Shown: positions 9,414-17,714 of the stretch, in pieces
Layout of the letters: each line of letters opens with the position of its first letter
Numbering within the stretch: position 1 is the first letter of the stretch
NCBI GenBank assembly: GCA_946481075.1
Contig: CAMLMC010000001.1
Location: forward strand, 434,001 to 498,000
Reading direction: 5' to 3'
DNA: 64,000 nt
DNA from: an uncultured Alphaproteobacteria bacterium
GTDB lineage: Bacteria; Pseudomonadota; Alphaproteobacteria; Micavibrionales; Micavibrionaceae
The notes under the pieces: generated by a model
Told to the model about the DNA's origin: nothing
Databases searched by the model: none
What the model saw: only the letters and a program-made list of their open reading frames with translations
Made by a program: the position numbers and the translations under genes

Positions 9414-9471
9414 TGTCATCCTGAACGAAGTGAAGGATCTAATGAGATTCTTCGCTACGCTCAGAATGACA
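9414..9471. repeat. Palindromic interspersed repeat, copy 2 (inverted)
   Basis: 58 bp starting directly after the stop of the preceding gene and ending 3 bp before the mazG stop. Its reverse complement begins TGTCATTCTGAGCGTAGCG and closely follows the copy at 1049-1120, which has an extra internal segment. The arms TGTCATCCTGAACG and CGCTCAGAATGACA pair, so it can fold into a hairpin on either strand and may end transcription of the two convergent genes. Confidence 0.8.
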
Positions 9472-9474
9472 ATA

Positions 9475-10275
9475 TCACCTGTCCTTATTCCACGCCGCCA
9501 ACATTTCATCAAGCGATGCGGATTGCAGATTTTTGCCATCTGCGGCGAGCGCGGTTTCCATTCCCTTGAATAAGGTTTCAAATTTCCGGTTGGTGTTGGC
9601 GAGCAAAGTTTCGGCATCATGTCCCGCCATGCGTGCATAGTTAACGATGCAGAACAAAAGATCGCCGATTTCTTCGGCCGTATGCGCGGAAGAGGGGGCT
9701 TTCGCGGCGGCGTCCTGAACCTCCGCCAACTCCTCTTCAACCTTTATCCATGCGTCTTTTAAATCTTTCCATTCAAAGCCCGCCTTCGCGGCCTTCTTCT
9801 GCAATTTTTGGGCACGGAGCAGGGAGGGCAGGCCAAGCGTGACACCATCGATCGCGCTTTCATGCTTATGTCCTTTTTCCGCCTTTTTGGCCGCGTCCCA
9901 TACGGTGATGACTTCGGCGGCGTTGGCGGCGGATTTATCACCAAACACATGCGGATGGCGGTAAATCAATTTTTCTGCAATTCCGTGGGCTACATCATCG
10001 AACGTGAACAGGTTTTCGTCCTGAGCGATCTGCGCGTGAAAGACAATCTGTAAAAGCAGATCGCCCAGCTCTTCCTTCAAATCGTTAACGTCGTCCCGTT
10101 CAATGGCGTCCGCGACCTCATAGGCTTCTTCCACCGTATACGGCGCGATGGTTGCAAAGGTTTGTTCCAAATCCCAAGGGCAGCCCCCGTTCTTATCCCT
10201 GAGCGCCGCCATAACCTGTAACAGCCTGTCTATCGGCCGTTGATCCGGATGTGGTATTTTCTGCGGGTTTCCCAT
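9475..10275 (-). CDS. mazG: Nucleoside triphosphate pyrophosphohydrolase MazG
   Basis: 266-residue all-alpha NTP pyrophosphatase that cleans non-canonical nucleotides from the cytoplasm. Two tandem MazG repeats are visible: the first with CPWDLEQTF, EEAYEVADAIE and EELGDLLLQIVFHA, the second with EEELAEV and EEIGDLLFCIVNYAR; the EExxD metal ligands are kept in both. The ATG at 10275 (MGNPQK) is chosen because upstream residues of the longer frame have no family similarity and run into the divergent promoter region. Confidence 0.93.
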   Translation of the reverse strand: MGNPQKIPHPDQRPIDRLLQVMAALRDKNGGCPWDLEQTFATIAPYTVEEAYEVADAIERDDVNDLKEELGDLLLQIVFHAQIAQDENLFTFDDVAHGIAEKLIYRHPHVFGDKSAANAAEVITVWDAAKKAEKGHKHESAIDGVTLGLPSLLRAQKLQKKAAKAGFEWKDLKDAWIKVEEELAEVQDAAAKAPSSAHTAEEIGDLLFCIVNYARMAGHDAETLLANTNRKFETLFKGMETALAADGKNLQSASLDEMLAAWNKDR

Positions 10276-10300
10276 GCGTGTTAACCTTTGCCTTCTAGGG

Positions 10301-10329
10301 TTGTATATGCGCCGCGAGCGCCCTATATT
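10301..10329 (+). promoter_or_regulatory. Sigma-70-like promoter of the flavin reductase gene
   Basis: TTGTAT (10301-10306), a 17-base spacer and TATATT (10324-10329) form a credible -35/-10 pair. The predicted start point falls within about 2 bases of the ATG at 10339, and there is no Shine-Dalgarno sequence, so the transcript may be leaderless. Confidence 0.5.
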
Positions 10330-10338
10330 CCGTTCGCC

Positions 10339-11037
10339 ATGATCATGACCAAAGTTACAAATATCAGGAAGATCGGCGCGGATAAAGCCGTGATCCGCCT
10401 GCGGCCTGATATCCGGTTTCATTATATTGCCGGGCAGTATGTCGAATTAACCTTTGACGGGCAGGAATCGCGTTTTTATTCCATTGCCAATGCCCCGCCC
10501 GCGAATGATGATTTTCAGGTCCACGACATTGAAGTGCATATCAAAAACAATGGCAAAGGCGGTGCCGCGACCTATGCCATCAATTCGTTAACGGTTGGCG
10601 ATTCCGTGCGCATGCGCGGGCCCTTCGGCGAAAGCGTATGGCGCCCATCGGCCACGCGGCCTTTGTTGTTGGTGGCGGGTGGACTTGGCATTTCGCCGCT
10701 TAAGGCGGTTGCCGAAGACGCCGTGAAGAACAATCATGCCAGAATTGCTTTATATTGGGGGGTCGCGACCGAGGATGACCGCTATTACGTGCATGAAGAG
10801 CTGGAAAAGCTCTCATCGGCCAATCCGAATTTACGCTATGAATCCATCATTGGAACGCCGGTCAGTGAATATGTGGCCACAGCGGAAAGCAATCTCAAGG
10901 ATTTTGATATCTACCTTGCCGGTCCGCCGGATATGATTCGTGCATTAGCGCCGAAATTAATTGAACACGGGGCGCGGCCGGAGTCTCTCTACAGCGACCA
11001 CGCGGCGCTTTTGAAAGCGGTTCTATCCGGCGATTAA
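10339..11037 (+). CDS. NAD(P)H-flavin reductase / ferredoxin-reductase-like protein
   Basis: 232-residue FNR-superfamily oxidoreductase. The FAD-binding motif SRFYSIANAP lies around residue 48-57 and the NAD-binding start VAGGLGISPLKAV around 113-125; the C-terminus AGPPDMIRAL is typical. There is no N- or C-terminal ferredoxin domain, so it resembles Fre/LuxG or the reductase module of multi-component systems. The electron acceptor is unknown; free flavin or a partner encoded elsewhere are both possible. ATGs at 10339 and 10345 are equally plausible. Confidence 0.8.
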   Translation: MIMTKVTNIRKIGADKAVIRLRPDIRFHYIAGQYVELTFDGQESRFYSIANAPPANDDFQVHDIEVHIKNNGKGGAATYAINSLTVGDSVRMRGPFGESVWRPSATRPLLLVAGGLGISPLKAVAEDAVKNNHARIALYWGVATEDDRYYVHEELEKLSSANPNLRYESIIGTPVSEYVATAESNLKDFDIYLAGPPDMIRALAPKLIEHGARPESLYSDHAALLKAVLSGD

Positions 11038-11103
11038 AGCGGTCTGGCGACCTGCGTGCCGTATACTCACGTGTTTTCATTTCGCTGCGCCTTAAAGTCA
11101 CAG

Positions 11104-11109
11104 TATAAT
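11104..11109 (+). promoter_or_regulatory. Possible -10 box of the antiporter gene
   Basis: A perfect TATAAT lies 47 bases before the favoured TTG start at 11156. It covers the in-frame ATG at 11108, which argues against that ATG as start. No clear -35 hexamer is seen at the right distance, so this is tentative. Confidence 0.35.
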
Positions 11110-11155
11110 GGTCTTGTTTACGCACAGGCCTGCATTATGTAGCAGTGAGGACCAA

Positions 11156-12847
11156 TTGCCCCATCTGGATTTCATACACACATCGCCTTTTTACGAGATA
11201 ACGGCCCTTCTGGCTCTGGCTGCGGTGGTGGGGTTTGTCGGGCTTTTGTTACGCCAGCCCATGATCGTCGGTTTTATCGCCGTGGGGGTTTTGGCCAGCC
11301 CGTCGGCACTCGGGATTGTCCAATCCCATGAGAATATCGAGATTCTGGCTGAACTCGGCATTGCGGTTCTGCTCTTCCTTGTCGGCTTGAAACTGGATTT
11401 GAAACTGGTCCGCACTTTGGGGCCTGTCTCTGTCGCCACCGGATTGGGGCAGGTTTTCTTCACCGCGCTATTCGGCTTTTTAATCGGACTGGGCCTCGGG
11501 CTTGATGCCGTTACATCCTTGTATGTCGCAGTTGCGCTTACTTTTTCCAGCACCATTATCATCGTCAAGATTTTATCGGACAAGAAAGAAGTCGATTCTC
11601 TGCATGGGCGGATCGCCATAGGATTCCTGATCGTGCAGGATTTATTTGTCGTTTTTGCAATGATGGTTCTGTCCACGTTTGGCATTGGCGGGCAAGGGGG
11701 TGAAGGAGATAATCCGCTCATGCAAATCGGCAGCGTCCTTTTCTATGCCTTGGTCATGCTCGGTTTTGTCATGGTGTTTATCCGCTATCTTGCCACGCCG
11801 TTGGTGGGAAAAATTGCACATTCGGCAGAACTATTAATTGTCTTTGCCATCGGATGGGCTGCGCTGCTCGCGGCTGTCGGTGATTATTTTGGCCTAAGCA
11901 AGGAGCTGGGCGGGCTTTTGGCCGGTGTCTCCCTCGCGTCCACGCCGTTCAGGGAGGCGATTATCGCACGCCTGTCATCGCTGCGCGATTTCTTGCTCCT
12001 GTTTTTCTTTATAGCGCTCGGCGCACAACTGGACCTTAGTTTATTGGGAGAGCAAGTTTATCCGGCGCTGATTTTTTCGGCCTTCGTCCTGATAGGCAAT
12101 CCGCTGATCGTGCTCGCGATCATGGGGTATATGGGCTATCGCAAACGCACGGGTTTTCTGGCTGGCCTCACCGTTGCGCAGATCAGCGAATTTTCCCTGA
12201 TATTCATGGCGATGGGTGTGACATTGGGCCATATCAACGCGGCTTCGCTTGGCCTTGTCACGCTTGTGGGGCTGATCACCATAGCGTTATCGGTGTATAT
12301 GATCACCTATTCGCATGAGCTTTATCGTTGGCTGGAACCCGTTTTAGGAATTTTTGAGCGGAAAGTGCCAAGCCGTGAAGAGGGCGGCGATAGCGCCGGC
12401 GCAGATAGTCAAAAGGAATACGATGTCATCCTGTTCGGACTGGGCCGTTACGGCAGCGCTATAGCCGAGCATTTGAAGGCGGATAATGCCAGGCTTCTGG
12501 CTGTCGATTTTAATCCGGATGAGGTGCGCAATTGGCAGTCAATCGGCTATGACGCGCTATATGGCGATGCGTGTGATCACGAATTTATTTCCACGCTGCC
12601 GTTGTCGAAAACGAAATGGGTTGTTTCCGCGATGCCCCAGCACGATCTGGGGGTAACGCATCAGGATCCGCGTTTAATTCTGATCGATGGTTTGAAGCGC
12701 GAAAAATTTGAAGGCAGGATCGCCGTTTCAACGCATCGCGCCAATGAGGCGGAGGCGCTGAAAGCCGCCGGTGCCGATCTTGTTTTCTTGCCGTTTCAGG
12801 ACGCCGCGGACCGGGCCGTGAGCCGCATGAGAGATGACAGGGAATAA
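11156..12847 (+). CDS. CPA2-family cation:proton antiporter with TrkA-N domain (KefB-like)
   Basis: 563-residue inner-membrane transporter. About residues 10-390 form 12-13 hydrophobic helices of the Na/H exchanger fold; after a charged linker the TrkA-N NAD-binding domain begins near residue 420 (VILFGLGRYGSAIAEHL). This domain order matches KefB/KefC-type K+ efflux or related K+/H+ antiporters. The TTG at 11156 has GAGGA 6 bases upstream, whereas the ATG at 11108 lies within a TATAAT box; the TTG is preferred. Ion specificity is inferred from family only. Confidence 0.88.
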   Translation: MPHLDFIHTSPFYEITALLALAAVVGFVGLLLRQPMIVGFIAVGVLASPSALGIVQSHENIEILAELGIAVLLFLVGLKLDLKLVRTLGPVSVATGLGQVFFTALFGFLIGLGLGLDAVTSLYVAVALTFSSTIIIVKILSDKKEVDSLHGRIAIGFLIVQDLFVVFAMMVLSTFGIGGQGGEGDNPLMQIGSVLFYALVMLGFVMVFIRYLATPLVGKIAHSAELLIVFAIGWAALLAAVGDYFGLSKELGGLLAGVSLASTPFREAIIARLSSLRDFLLLFFFIALGAQLDLSLLGEQVYPALIFSAFVLIGNPLIVLAIMGYMGYRKRTGFLAGLTVAQISEFSLIFMAMGVTLGHINAASLGLVTLVGLITIALSVYMITYSHELYRWLEPVLGIFERKVPSREEGGDSAGADSQKEYDVILFGLGRYGSAIAEHLKADNARLLAVDFNPDEVRNWQSIGYDALYGDACDHEFISTLPLSKTKWVVSAMPQHDLGVTHQDPRLILIDGLKREKFEGRIAVSTHRANEAEALKAAGADLVFLPFQDAADRAVSRMRDDRE

Positions 12848-12955
12848 CACCCATAAATGTGATAATGTATATTATGACAAATAGTATATAGGTTGGTAAG
12901 AGGGGGTCTAATCTTTTAAAAACCCCGATAAATAAAGGCGTTCCAATGATATTTT

Positions 12956-12974
12956 AAAGTTATGCTTTAACTTT
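12956..12974 (-). terminator. Weak hairpin in an AT-rich convergent spacer
   Basis: The 127-bp gap 12848-12974 between two convergent genes is AT-rich. Next to the end of the glycosyltransferase gene it holds a perfect 7-bp stem AAAGTTA/TAACTTT with a 5-base loop, followed on the minus strand by AAAATAT. It may end the long polysaccharide transcript but the stem is nearly all A-T and the trailing run is not T-rich. A second possible pairing GGGGT/ACCCC lies near 12902-12926. Confidence 0.3.
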
Positions 12975-14120
12975 TCAGGCGGTCTTGTTATCGATGACGC
13001 CCATGAGAATGTCATGCGTTTGCGCGGCGCGAATATCCCAGCTATGCCCCTGCACGATCATCTCTCGCGCACGCATTCCCATCGCCTTGGCGGCGCCCGG
13101 GTCTGACGCCAATTCCGCAACCGCCGACGCCAGTTTTTCCGCATCGTCATGCGGTATCACAAGCCCGCAATTTCCAGCGCGGATCAGATCGGCTTGACCC
13201 GGAAAATCCGTCACGATCGCCGGCACGCCGCACGCCAGAGTTTCGAAGAGTTTGAGCGGATATAAGCCCGTTCCTGCGCGGTCGCCCAAGGTCTGGCTGC
13301 CTGTATCAGAGTGAACATTTCCCGTGGTGACAAGACCGCATAAAGCGCTGGCAATATAAGGCGGCATATCGATTGGCTGCATTCGCCCTAATGACTGGAT
13401 ACGCGGGTTCTGGCTTGCGGCTTTATCGACCAGATGTTTGTCTGGACCATCGCCAATAAAAACGATGTTGGTGTCCGATGGCCATACAGGGTTTGAAAAA
13501 GCCTGTAAAATAACGTCGATCCGGTGCCATTTAGCCATGCTGCCAAAGAACACAACATATTTGCCGGGCGCGTTTTGTGGTCTTTGGTAGTCAGGATGAA
13601 ACAAATCCGTATTTGCGGCATTTGGGATATGGTGAACTTCTTTGCCCTTGTTCTCAACAGCTATTAATTTACATAATTCATTTGTAACGGCGATAGATTC
13701 TGTCGCCCATTCATATTGTTTGCGTTGAACCCACACAAGAATCGAGCGGAGTTTTCTCAAGCCTGGATAGGCAATGAACACGTCGTCATATGGCCCATTG
13801 ATTTCATGTATGATGGGCATGCCAAAAATCCGGGCAATAAGGGCAGACGGGAAAGCCAAGTAATGTGCGCGGACATAAAGGATCTGCCCTCTTCTCCAAT
13901 TCAGCCACATTTTTACCTGAAGCCAAACGCAAATAAGCAGACGCAATAATAAAGCCGGGGATTGTTTTTTATCCGCATAGGAAGGTTTGTATAATTCTAT
14001 CGTCCATCCGCGCCTTTGCAGCCCTTTGATAATTTCCGTTACATGCGTATAAGATGCGCTGCCTTCACGTGTGGGTTCAAGAGTAAGATAAGCAAGTTTC
14101 ATTTCATTCTCCGCGGTCAT
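12975..14120 (-). CDS. Glycosyltransferase family 4
   Basis: 381-residue GT-B enzyme, last gene of the polysaccharide run. The N-terminal half has an acceptor-binding domain with HEINGPYDD; the C-terminal half has the donor-site pattern FIGDGPD and KLFETLACGVPAIVTDFPG, with the conserved Glu of the EX7E-like motif. The ATG at 14120 overlaps the wbpI stop as ATGA; an ATG at 14102 with GGAGAA before it is an alternative. It probably adds one sugar to the lipid-linked repeat unit; donor and linkage cannot be read. Confidence 0.85.
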   Translation of the reverse strand: MTAENEMKLAYLTLEPTREGSASYTHVTEIIKGLQRRGWTIELYKPSYADKKQSPALLLRLLICVWLQVKMWLNWRRGQILYVRAHYLAFPSALIARIFGMPIIHEINGPYDDVFIAYPGLRKLRSILVWVQRKQYEWATESIAVTNELCKLIAVENKGKEVHHIPNAANTDLFHPDYQRPQNAPGKYVVFFGSMAKWHRIDVILQAFSNPVWPSDTNIVFIGDGPDKHLVDKAASQNPRIQSLGRMQPIDMPPYIASALCGLVTTGNVHSDTGSQTLGDRAGTGLYPLKLFETLACGVPAIVTDFPGQADLIRAGNCGLVIPHDDAEKLASAVAELASDPGAAKAMGMRAREMIVQGHSWDIRAAQTHDILMGVIDNKTA

Positions 14121-15205
14121 TTGACCCTAACATCGGCTAAGTATGCCTGTATGACTGCGGCGATTTCCTGTGCGGCGGTACCGGTCCCATATATGTCCGT
14201 ACGCTGTATAGTCTGCCCGATTGATCGTTGTATGGCTTCTTTTATCTTTGTGCTGTCTGCGCCGGTAAGTGTGTTCGCGCCCAGAGACACCAATTCAATC
14301 CATTCTGTTTCATCGCGTAAGGTTATGCATGGAACCCCATGGAAATAAGCCTCTTTTTGCACCCCGCCGCTGTCTGTGGCAATAAGGACGGCGTTAGATT
14401 CAAGGGCTTGCATGTCCAGATATCCAACAGGCTCTATAGACGTAACATTATCCGGGAAATTAAAACCGTTTTTCTCCATGACAATACGTGTTCTAGGATG
14501 CAATGGCAGAATAACTAGTTTGTCACTACTGCCAAGCCCTTCGATTATTTCAGATAGTCTTTTTGTATCATTTGTGTTTTCTGCGCGATGAATGGTCGCA
14601 AGAATATATTGCTTTCCGTGTAAAGAATATTTTTCAATGATATTGCTATGTTTTGCTGCGATATCTTTAAATTTAAGCGTTGCATCGTACATCACATCGC
14701 CAACTATATTTATTTTGCTCTCTGCTATTCCTTCCTGCAAAAGGTTCTTTTTGCCCTCATCGCTTGGTGTAAAAAGAATATCTGAAACCTGATCGGTCAA
14801 TACACGGTTTATCTCTTCCGGCATTTTTCGATTATAGGATCTTAATCCAGCCTCGACATGTGCGACTGGAATATGCATCTTGCACGCGGCCAAAGCGCCC
14901 GCCAGCGTCGAATCCGTATCACCATAGACAAGTACCAGATCTGGCTGCTCTTTGAATAAAACAGACTCAATTGACTCGATCATCCTGCCTGTATTCTTTC
15001 CGTGTGTACCGCCGCCAATATCTAAATTGTAAGTTGGTTTTGGGATATCCATCTCATCAAAAAAAATATCCGACATGTTGGCATCATAATGCTGCCCGGT
15101 ATGAACTATTATTTCTTGCAAATCTTGCAATTTGGCAAAGGCCGCAGATAAAACTGCGGCCTTAATAAACTGCGGGCGCGCTCCGACGATCGTAACTATT
15201 TTCAT
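14117..15205 (-). CDS. wbpI: Non-hydrolysing UDP-sugar 2-epimerase, WbpI/WecB type
   Basis: 362 residues of the UDP-GlcNAc 2-epimerase family: GARPQFIK at the start, HTGQHYDANMSDIFF, YGDTDSTLAGALA, HVEAGLRS and PEEINR. The DANMSDIFF form is that of WbpI, which epimerises UDP-GlcNAc3NAcA to UDP-ManNAc3NAcA, rather than of WecB. Directly upstream (overlapping ATGA) is the first amidotransferase/HisF/HisH triad, the same set found in the Pseudomonas aeruginosa O5 O-antigen cluster. A plain UDP-GlcNAc 2-epimerase remains the alternative. Confidence 0.85.
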   Translation of the reverse strand: MKIVTIVGARPQFIKAAVLSAAFAKLQDLQEIIVHTGQHYDANMSDIFFDEMDIPKPTYNLDIGGGTHGKNTGRMIESIESVLFKEQPDLVLVYGDTDSTLAGALAACKMHIPVAHVEAGLRSYNRKMPEEINRVLTDQVSDILFTPSDEGKKNLLQEGIAESKINIVGDVMYDATLKFKDIAAKHSNIIEKYSLHGKQYILATIHRAENTNDTKRLSEIIEGLGSSDKLVILPLHPRTRIVMEKNGFNFPDNVTSIEPVGYLDMQALESNAVLIATDSGGVQKEAYFHGVPCITLRDETEWIELVSLGANTLTGADSTKIKEAIQRSIGQTIQRTDIYGTGTAAQEIAAVIQAYLADVRVK

Positions 15206-16329
15206 TTAGAGGCCGGTGGCTTTAATAATTGACGAAGACGCCTGTAAATAACATAGATTATTTCATTCGATGCGTATTCACGATGCGATTTAACTGGCGC
15301 GTTGAGTATTTCTAAAAACTCCTGCTCTGTAAAACCTAGCTTCTTTATCAAATATGCCTGATCATCCAGGCGTTCTTCTTCAATGTAGGCTGGTTTTCTC
15401 ATTTCTGCCAAGGCTTGATCACGTGTTTTGAGGCCGGACAGAACTTCACTGGTCAAATGGGCCCGACGTTTGTCAAAGCCGATTTTCTGTGTCAGGTAAT
15501 ATGCCTGAAAATATTTGGTAAAGCGGGATTCATGATGTTTGCCGCCGTAATATTTCCAATCAAGCTTTTCCGTCAGCTCTTCGATCGCCTTCTGCTTGTC
15601 GTATGGTATTAGGTTTAAGGGGCGAAAAACCTTCATGTGTTTAATGTGAGGATAATAAATATGGCGCTTCCAAAAGGACACTTTTGGATAGGTTCTCAAT
15701 TTTTTTTCGCCGAATTTTTTATGAATGTCCTCAAGGTGTCGCAAGTCCATCGCATCATAACCGCAAATCGCAGGAAGAATCGATTCTGTTGCATAATTGC
15801 TACCGCTTAAAACATATTGGATGTTGTTCTTAACGGCATAATTATAAAGTGCAGCAAAAAAAGCATGATCTTGCGGCGTATCCTGATTGGCGACTTGTGA
15901 TTTCAGAAAAGCACGGTGCAAATCTTTCATTTCTTGCCAGTCAACAACATGAGTATGCAGATCAAAGCCCAGTTTCTTTACAATATTCTCAATATTCTGG
16001 GACGCAAGTTCGGAATTCCAGCCGGCATCGACGTGTACGGCTAAAGCTCTTAATCCCCATTCTTTGATTTTTAAGGCCAAGTACGAGCTATCGACTCCGC
16101 CTGAAAGGCCGATTATGCAATCGTATTCTTTCCCGATACCGTTTTGTTTTATGGCGTTAAGAGTGTCTTCAAGCTGCTTCTTTGCGGCATCCCCCTGTGG
16201 CCAGTATGGGATGATTTGTTCGTCGAATGTCTTGCAATGGCTGCATTCGCCGTTGTCTGAGAACGTAATATCAGGGTCAGATGTATCCATGATACATCTG
16301 GTGCAGATTCTATACTCGCCTTGAGTCAT
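15202..16329 (-). CDS. wbpG: N-acetyl sugar amidotransferase, WbpG type (triad 1)
   Basis: 375-residue ATP pyrophosphatase-fold amidotransferase. PP-loop SGGVDSSY at residues 76-83; a probable Zn site of four Cys (9, 12, 29, 32) in the N-terminal CTRC and CSHC pairs. With HisH supplying ammonia through HisF, WbpG-type enzymes turn an acetamido group into an acetamidino group; in P. aeruginosa O5 the product is ManNAc(3NAm)A. Overlaps hisF upstream and wbpI downstream by ATGA. Clearly different in sequence from the second copy at 26292-27437, whose PP-loop is SGGKDS. Confidence 0.88.
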   Translation of the reverse strand: MTQGEYRICTRCIMDTSDPDITFSDNGECSHCKTFDEQIIPYWPQGDAAKKQLEDTLNAIKQNGIGKEYDCIIGLSGGVDSSYLALKIKEWGLRALAVHVDAGWNSELASQNIENIVKKLGFDLHTHVVDWQEMKDLHRAFLKSQVANQDTPQDHAFFAALYNYAVKNNIQYVLSGSNYATESILPAICGYDAMDLRHLEDIHKKFGEKKLRTYPKVSFWKRHIYYPHIKHMKVFRPLNLIPYDKQKAIEELTEKLDWKYYGGKHHESRFTKYFQAYYLTQKIGFDKRRAHLTSEVLSGLKTRDQALAEMRKPAYIEEERLDDQAYLIKKLGFTEQEFLEILNAPVKSHREYASNEIIYVIYRRLRQLLKPPASK

Positions 16330-17090
16330 TTTTTCATTATCTCTTTGATTTCCGACGCTTTGGGATAGGTAATTAATACAGCCCTGTGCTTGCCGTGGAA
16401 AACAAAAAAACTACCTGCCGCTACGGCATCCACAGTTCCCAGGGACAAAACCTCCTTAAAATCTTCGATTTTGTCGGCACCGCCATTTGCTATAATTGGA
16501 ATGGGGCTTCTGCATGTCCTAATAAGTTCGAATAGATCAATATCATAGCCTTTACAAGTTCCTTCCCGGTCTACGGCTGTTATCATTATCTCCCCTACTC
16601 CCATAGCAATGACACGTTCAATCCATTCGGTTGCGGGCATTTTGCTTGTGGCATCGATTGCATGACGGAAAACATAATATTTTCCTGTAAGGGATTTTTT
16701 AACATCAATTGCCGCAACAACACTTTGTTGGCCGTACACTCTGATAATATCCGCAACCAGGCTAGAATCATCAAACAAGGCGGAGTTGATAATTACTTTT
16801 TCAACGCCACAATCAAAAAGTCTTTTAGCATCATTGAATGTCTTAATCCCCCCCCCATATGCGAATGGCATAAAACACTCACTTGCGATTGATTGAATAT
16901 ACTCAAAATTAGGCGGAGTGTTTTTTTTGCTGGCGTCTATATCGAGGAATATTAGCTCATCCGCTTTCTTCTCATTGAATATTTTTACGGCGTTTATGGG
17001 GTCTCCGACATAAACCGGATTTCTAAATCTGTTCGTTTTGACAAGGCCGTTGTCTTTGAGGAGCAGAACGGGAATAATGCGCGGTATCAT
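16326..17090 (-). CDS. hisF: HisF-family subunit for acetamidino sugar synthesis (triad 1)
   Basis: 254-residue TIM-barrel paralogue of imidazole glycerol phosphate synthase HisF. The Asp equivalent to the first catalytic Asp of true HisF (D11 in Thermotoga) is Leu10 here (PVLLLKD), while the second is kept (Asp129 in AAIDV). That loss argues against a role in histidine synthesis and fits the sugar-modifying paralogues that channel ammonia to WbpG. Sits between hisH and wbpG with ATGA overlaps on both sides, and the surrounding DNA is AT-rich. Confidence 0.87.
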   Translation of the reverse strand: MIPRIIPVLLLKDNGLVKTNRFRNPVYVGDPINAVKIFNEKKADELIFLDIDASKKNTPPNFEYIQSIASECFMPFAYGGGIKTFNDAKRLFDCGVEKVIINSALFDDSSLVADIIRVYGQQSVVAAIDVKKSLTGKYYVFRHAIDATSKMPATEWIERVIAMGVGEIMITAVDREGTCKGYDIDLFELIRTCRSPIPIIANGGADKIEDFKEVLSLGTVDAVAAGSFFVFHGKHRAVLITYPKASEIKEIMKK

Positions 17091-17713
17091 GACTTGGTTA
17101 TTTCTGCATAGTAATTTTTAAAGAATTGCATTCCATACTGATGACTCTTTTCTGGATGAAACTGAACGCCTGTAACATTGTTCTTATGAACGCCCGCTAC
17201 GAACTTTCCCCCATATTGCGCTGTGCATAGAACATCTTCTTCGATTGCGGGATTGAGGTAATAACTATGAACGAAATAAAATCTCATATCCTCGTCCATG
17301 TTTCTAAAAAGTGCATTCTTGCTTTCGATCGGCGACCACCCCATGTGAGGAACGCGTAATGAACGTGAAACAAACTCACTTTTTCCTGTGAAATGAAGTA
17401 CATTCCCTTTGATCCAGCCAAGGCCCTTTTCTGTCCCCTCCTCGCTAGAATCCATCAGAAGTTGCGCCCCCAAGCAAATTCCCAAAACGGGAATTCTTTT
17501 GATAAGGGCTATTTCATTTAGTGCCGGAATTAAATTCCGGTCCTGCAGAGTTTTCATGCCCGCATCAAAAGAGCCGACGCCCGGCAAAAGGATAGAACTC
17601 GCTTCATAAATTTCAGATGGAGTGGATATGAGTTTTGCCGGGATTCTGACATGTTTTAACATGTTCATAATAGAGCCCAGATTTCCCAATCCGTAATTTA
17701 AGACACTAATCAT
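17087..17713 (-). CDS. hisH: HisH-family glutaminase subunit (triad 1)
   Basis: 208-residue class I glutamine amidotransferase. The catalytic Cys80 is in GICLGAQ and the His186/Glu188 pair is in QFHPEKS, so the glutaminase triad is intact. It should hydrolyse glutamine and pass ammonia into HisF, then to WbpG. Overlaps hisF by ATGA. It is a paralogue of the copy at 25656-26276. Family name HisH is used, but context is polysaccharide, not histidine. Confidence 0.88.
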   Translation of the reverse strand: MISVLNYGLGNLGSIMNMLKHVRIPAKLISTPSEIYEASSILLPGVGSFDAGMKTLQDRNLIPALNEIALIKRIPVLGICLGAQLLMDSSEEGTEKGLGWIKGNVLHFTGKSEFVSRSLRVPHMGWSPIESKNALFRNMDEDMRFYFVHSYYLNPAIEEDVLCTAQYGGKFVAGVHKNNVTGVQFHPEKSHQYGMQFFKNYYAEITKS

Positions 17714-17714
17714 G

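Noticed and set aside
11108..11155. ATG at 11108 as start of the antiporter gene
   Set aside because: It overlaps a TATAAT box, adds 16 residues without similarity, and has no ribosome-binding site, whereas TTG 11156 has GAGGA.
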